DNA from: a virus
IMG/VR virus record: IMGVR_UViG_3300006923_000059
Span: 1-38,762 of that record
Length of the DNA: 38,762 nt
Reading direction: 5' to 3' (one strand)
This document shows, in pieces, positions 35,733-38,762 of this stretch. The translations under genes and the position numbers were made by a program. Positions within the stretch are counted from its first letter, which is position 1, and every line of letters begins with the position of its first letter. Below the pieces are notes generated by a model. The model was not told the DNA's origin, made no database searches, and saw only the letters and a list, made by a program, of their open reading frames with translations.

Positions 35733-36767
35733 TTATAAAGTTGTTATATATTTAGTAGTTCCCGGTGGAACCGTATTATTTATTAGCGAATGAAATTCTC
35801 CGACCACAAGATTCAATATTTGTGGTCTCAATAATTTAATTATCCTATTATTATCATTTTTTCTAATAATGTCTGCCCCTTTGCTAATTACTTTAATTCC
35901 ACTATTTACTGGCATATCATCAGTAACCCATTTATACAACAAAGTTGCGGTCAAACCACACAAACTTCCAGCACCTTTATAAAAGTCACCAGTCGTTCCA
36001 TTTGGAGAGTTTCCGTCAATCATTGAATATGGATTTAGCATATCTTCATTATGATATTCAAAGAATGATAAACCATTTTTTATAGATTCAGATCTTCTAA
36101 TGATTCCGAAAGTTGAACCAGCAGTTGCACAATATGGACCTTGCGCTTCTGTTTCATCATCGGTAGGTCCCGTAATTTGAACACACGCCGTCCCACCAAG
36201 TGATTGGATTGCACATGCTGTCAGTCCGAAACCGTTAACCTTTTTATATCCTTCATTTGTCGGCGTATATACATAGAACTCATCTCCTTGAGAAAATGTT
36301 CCTTCAGATTCTTTGGTTTTTACATCTACTCTATGATGGAAATGATCAATATCGTTTATAATTCCCCAAACATTCAAATCAAGTATATTACCTGTAATAT
36401 CTCTTCGTACTATGACATCATCTTCTTTGATGTCTAGGTTTTCCATAAAATAATAACTCTTACCGTCTAAAAATTCAGAAAATAACTTATTGATTTCGTT
36501 GGATGATTTTGACCAATCATTATCTAAATCAACGATGCCATTTGAAAGTAAAACCACCCACCACAATGCACTATCTCCATAGACATCAAATGCAACTTGA
36601 TCGGGAGTATCTCCGTCATTTATGACATACTGATTAAAGTTAGTGGGTGTATCTAAAGTTTTCTTTTTGAGTGCGACTCTACGAAAAACATCCTGCATCT
36701 TAATGGTAAGATTGCCGTTCTCTGTTGAAAATTCATAATCTATTTTTGGAAAATTTTTAAAATACAT
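35733..36767 (-). CDS. 53: Baseplate wedge protein gp53, enlarged
   Basis: The N-terminus MYFKNFPKIDYEF, LTIKMQDVFRRVALKKK and the segment GDTPDQVAFDVYGDSALWWVVLLSN (residues ~50-76) are strong gp53 signatures. YYFMENLDIKEDDVIVRRD follows at the usual place. T4 gp53 has 196 aa. This one has 344 aa, with extra sequence from about residue 175 containing TACAIQSLGGTACVQITG and QGPYCATAGSTFG before a conserved-looking end (IIKLLRPQILNLVV). In T4, gp53 clamps neighbouring wedges at the inner baseplate. GAGATAATAA precedes the ATG at 36767, and the gene follows the tail-tube cap gene by 17 bp. Confidence 0.88.
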   Translation of the reverse strand: MYFKNFPKIDYEFSTENGNLTIKMQDVFRRVALKKKTLDTPTNFNQYVINDGDTPDQVAFDVYGDSALWWVVLLSNGIVDLDNDWSKSSNEINKLFSEFLDGKSYYFMENLDIKEDDVIVRRDITGNILDLNVWGIINDIDHFHHRVDVKTKESEGTFSQGDEFYVYTPTNEGYKKVNGFGLTACAIQSLGGTACVQITGPTDDETEAQGPYCATAGSTFGIIRRSESIKNGLSFFEYHNEDMLNPYSMIDGNSPNGTTGDFYKGAGSLCGLTATLLYKWVTDDMPVNSGIKVISKGADIIRKNDNNRIIKLLRPQILNLVVGEFHSLINNTVPPGTTKYITTL

Positions 36768-36784
36768 TTATTATCTCATTAAAT

Positions 36785-37651
36785 TTATAACGGTGACATT
36801 CCACCATACATGCCACCATAAACACCCGAACCTGCATCTGTTGCAGCAGAGTATGGCAATATACTCGTCCAGTCGTTGGTTGCAACTGCTTGTGATGCTT
36901 CTAAAAAACTCAGTTTTAATGTAGTTGCAAGAGGAAATCCATCTCTGGCTACTGCCATCGAACCGTCAGTTAGTTGTGTTGGTGAAATTGATACACTCAT
37001 CAAGACAGAAAGAAATTGATCCATGTGCCATCGCCAGCCACCTGGTTTGTGTGGAGCAGCTTCTGCATTGATATCTTGGGACGGGGCTTCTTGAGGATGG
37101 GCAAAAGTAACATCCCACATTGGTGGTGGTTGTACTTGTTCATTCCCGCGGATTCCAGCCTTACCCATTGCCTGTACTGGATATACAGATGCCTGAAAAG
37201 ATCTACAGATTGTTGCAATAACTTCGCCATCACCAATCTCTCTGTTTATCAAATTCCAAGAATAATGTCGTTGTCTCAATTGCGGCATCTTAAATTGAGC
37301 CATACTCAATTCCATCTGTTCTATATCATTCAAAGCTCGTCTACCCGAACCGACCAACCCAAAGGTGAGAAAATTTGCTGTACCAGAAAGCGCTTCTCCC
37401 CAACCACCTCTGAGATCCGCATCTGTATATCCCCAAAATCCATCATTTGCACCCTGATCCCATATTGCCGTATCAGTAGACACGACACTAGGATATGGTA
37501 GATAAATATCATGAATAGATCCAGAATCTGTTGACGATTGTGATTGGTCGTCTAATGTATTTTCAAACGGTCTTGCAGCAAATCGTAAAAAACCACTACT
37601 AACTTCATCACTAGACCAGACACCCTTCTGTGGATATGATAATGCAGTCAT
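36785..37651 (-). CDS. Baseplate tail-tube cap protein (gp48/gp54 family)
   Basis: Residues ~127-145 (RHYSWNLINREIGDGEVI) followed by ICRSFQASVYPV match the region where gp48- and gp54-type cap proteins carry Y.F.L.P.N..E and a fold shared with the tail tube. MWDVTFAHP and LKLSFLEASQ further on fit the same tube-like domain. The N-terminus (WSSDEVSSGFLRFAARPFEN) and a Gly/Met-rich C-terminus (GVYGGMYGGMSPL) are less conserved. In T4 these proteins sit above the hub and start tube assembly. I cannot tell gp48 from gp54 with certainty; order and the adjacent gp53 favour gp48. It is the first gene of the leftward operon, with a TATAAATA box 33 bases upstream and AGGAAA as ribosome site. Confidence 0.82.
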   Translation of the reverse strand: MTALSYPQKGVWSSDEVSSGFLRFAARPFENTLDDQSQSSTDSGSIHDIYLPYPSVVSTDTAIWDQGANDGFWGYTDADLRGGWGEALSGTANFLTFGLVGSGRRALNDIEQMELSMAQFKMPQLRQRHYSWNLINREIGDGEVIATICRSFQASVYPVQAMGKAGIRGNEQVQPPPMWDVTFAHPQEAPSQDINAEAAPHKPGGWRWHMDQFLSVLMSVSISPTQLTDGSMAVARDGFPLATTLKLSFLEASQAVATNDWTSILPYSAATDAGSGVYGGMYGGMSPL

Positions 37652-37684
37652 TGTATTTTCCTAATATTATTTAATATCATACTA

Positions 37685-37692
37685 TATTTATA
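37685..37692 (-). promoter_or_regulatory. T4-type late promoter box for the leftward operon
   Basis: The minus strand reads TATAAATA, an exact match to the T4 late promoter consensus recognised through gp55 and gp33. The box ends 33 bases before the ATG of the tail-tube cap gene, giving a leader of about 27 bases that carries TTAGGAAA. It probably drives the whole run of minus-strand structural genes late in infection. Confidence 0.75.
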
Positions 37693-37700
37693 CGAAAGTT

Positions 37701-37708
37701 CATAAATA
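37701..37708 (+). promoter_or_regulatory. Possible late promoter box before gp4
   Basis: CATAAATA matches seven of eight positions of the T4 late consensus, but it lies only 6 bases from the ATG at 37715. If used, the transcript would be leaderless or nearly so. No Shine-Dalgarno site is visible before gp4, which is compatible with that, but the match may be chance in AT-rich sequence. Confidence 0.35.
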
Positions 37709-37714
37709 AATCAT

Positions 37715-38134
37715 ATGGCGTATAAAACTAAATATAAAATAAAAAATAAAGATAAATACATTGGTGACCCATCCAATATTGTTTGTAGGTCTTTATGGGA
37801 ACGGAGAGTGTGTAAATATCTCGATGAAAATGTCAATATCTCAAAGTGGGGAAGTGAAGAAGTTTCAATCCCATATTATTCCACCACAGACAAAAAAATG
37901 CACAAATATTATCCAGATTTTATTATAAAAAGTGGAAATGATATCTCAATCCTTGAAGTTAAACCCAAAAAACAAACAATTCCACCAAAAAAACCAAAAA
38001 AATCAAGAAAAAGTTACATAAACGAATGTATAAGGTATACAATAAACCAAGAAAAGTGGGAATCTGCAAAAGATTTTTGCAAAAGTCGAAATTGGAAATT
38101 TATAATACTCACAGAAGATGATATTCTTCCATAA
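37715..38134 (+). CDS. 4: Head completion nuclease-like protein gp4
   Basis: At 139 aa it is close to T4 gp4 (150 aa). NIVCRSLWERRVCKYLDENVNI, KWGSEEVSIPYY, KYYPDFII and ILEVKPKKQ follow in the order found in the gp4/gp50 head completion family. P67-D68 and E81-V82-K83, with E29 in the first helix, form a PD-(D/E)XK-type nuclease pattern. The family trims or seals the packaged DNA end before tail joining. The C-terminal RSYINECIRYTINQEKWESAKDFC helix is also typical. It is transcribed divergently from the baseplate operon and is followed 19 bp later by the tail tube gene. Confidence 0.9.
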   Translation: MAYKTKYKIKNKDKYIGDPSNIVCRSLWERRVCKYLDENVNISKWGSEEVSIPYYSTTDKKMHKYYPDFIIKSGNDISILEVKPKKQTIPPKKPKKSRKSYINECIRYTINQEKWESAKDFCKSRNWKFIILTEDDILP

Positions 38135-38137
38135 ATA
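38130..38137 (+). promoter_or_regulatory. Possible late promoter box before the tail tube gene
   Basis: CATAAATA overlaps the gp4 stop codon and lies 16 bases before the tail tube ATG. A T4 late promoter here would start transcripts about 10 bases before the gene. Seven of eight consensus positions match. A separate strong late promoter would suit a highly expressed tube protein. Confidence 0.45.
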
Positions 38138-38153
38138 AGTATAGAGAATAAGC

Positions 38154-38732
38154 ATGGCCGGATATCATAGAACAATAGACGATTTCAAGACACTCCTATC
38201 AAGAGGTGGTGGTCTGTCAACACCAACTAGATATGCTGTGGAAATTATGGAGGTGGGGGGTGAAGGTGAAGTGGAATGGAAGGGTATGGAGGGCAGCGGC
38301 GGAACTAAACCAGCATCAAGCAACCTGTTTCACCCAGAAAACATAACACTACCATCAAGATCATTTTCAACTATTGCAGACACACATTTTGGTCCAGTTC
38401 GTCAATATCCCCACAGAAGACAATATAATTCTGAAATTGTAATGACCTTTATATCATCGGAAAATCAGTGGGAAAGAAATTATTTTGAACAGTGGATGGA
38501 TCTCATTATTGATAAAAATAATAACATAGACCCATACTCTTTGTCCAACATGTCTGACAACATGTTTATTTATGTTTTGAACCATTCAGATGAAGCAACT
38601 GGAAAATTTAGCTTAGATGGAGTATATCCATCGTCCATCATACCGGCAAATTATGGATATGGAATGATAAACGAATATGCAAAATTTCAAGTTACATTTA
38701 GATACAGAGATTATAAATTTGAAAGAATATAA
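38154..38732 (+). CDS. 19: Tail tube protein (gp19-like)
   Basis: At 192 aa it compares with 163 aa for T4 gp19. The pattern NITLPSRSFSTIADTHFGPVRQYPHRRQYNSEIVMTFI is set out in pieces: ENITLPSRSF, FGPVRQYPHRRQYN, IVMTFISSENQWERNYFEQW and FQVTFRYRDYKFE. It matches the tube-protein fold, with the PGRSF-like loop, a Y..D/E.TF strand, a short FE.W helix and a closing VTF.Y strand. Monomers stack as hexameric rings to form the inner tail tube. A Gly-rich insert (GGEGEVEWKGMEGSGGT) near residues 34-50 is longer than in T4. A gp54-type role is less likely because of the short length. GAGAATAAG precedes the ATG. Confidence 0.8.
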   Translation: MAGYHRTIDDFKTLLSRGGGLSTPTRYAVEIMEVGGEGEVEWKGMEGSGGTKPASSNLFHPENITLPSRSFSTIADTHFGPVRQYPHRRQYNSEIVMTFISSENQWERNYFEQWMDLIIDKNNNIDPYSLSNMSDNMFIYVLNHSDEATGKFSLDGVYPSSIIPANYGYGMINEYAKFQVTFRYRDYKFERI

Positions 38733-38736
38733 ATTT

Positions 38737-38742
38737 AAGGAG
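38737..38742 (+). promoter_or_regulatory. Ribosome binding site AAGGAG
   Basis: AAGGAG lies 8 bases before an ATG at 38751 and fixes the start of the next gene at the right edge. Confidence 0.8.
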
Positions 38743-38750
38743 ATTATATT

Positions 38751-38762
38751 ATGAGCATAGTA
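38751..38762 (+). CDS. Start of next rightward gene (cut by window end)
   Basis: ATG AGC ATA GTA (MSIV) follows a strong ribosome site 18 bases after the tail tube stop. Only four codons are in the window, so no function can be given. In T4-like genomes another tail or portal gene often follows gp19. Confidence 0.6.

Overview
The window comes from the virion-structure region of a T4-like contractile-tailed phage. Recognisable members are the baseplate wedge proteins gp25, gp6 and gp53, a gp48/gp54-type tail-tube cap, a baseplate hub, a tail tube protein and the gp4 head-completion nuclease. T4-type late promoter boxes (TATAAATA and close variants) sit at the divergent junction. The AT-rich background and the fibre proteins resemble marine cyanophage and pelagic myovirus genomes. 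This is a resemblance only; the host cannot be read from this window.

Layout: almost everything is on the minus strand as one tightly packed operon running leftward from about 37.69 kb, with gaps of 0 to 41 bp. In transcription order it encodes the tail-tube cap, gp53, the hub (N-terminal part), a 2015-aa Cys-rich protein, a short protein with a hub C-terminal-like domain, gp25, gp6, a gp7/gp8-position baseplate protein, four fibre or structural proteins, three tandem collagen-stalk proteins (1045, 885 and 3078 aa), and a final Cys-rich gene cut by the left edge. A short divergent rightward unit at the right end carries gp4, the tail tube gene and the first codons of another gene.

The striking part is about 22 kb of giant cysteine-rich genes (1-16408 and 27624-33671). 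They are built from dozens of degenerate modules of roughly 35-45 residues, of the form GACC..(S/T)C...T...C...GG.(Y/W).G....C....C. Added to these are Dickkopf/WAP-like CC..C repeats, short collagen-like Gly-X-Thr stalks, a von Willebrand A domain with a full MIDAS set, and DUF1566 (Lcl_C)-like C-terminal domains. Smaller Cys-bearing inserts also occur in gp53, the hub-tail protein and two structural proteins. The arrangement recalls animal extracellular-matrix proteins (collagen plus VWA plus small disulfide modules) but is attached to a phage baseplate. I infer a large disulfide-stabilised or metal-binding adhesive structure on the tail. No thiol oxidoreductase, reverse transcriptase, tRNA, CRISPR array or mobile element is visible in the window. 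No stretch longer than about 65 bp lacks a gene.
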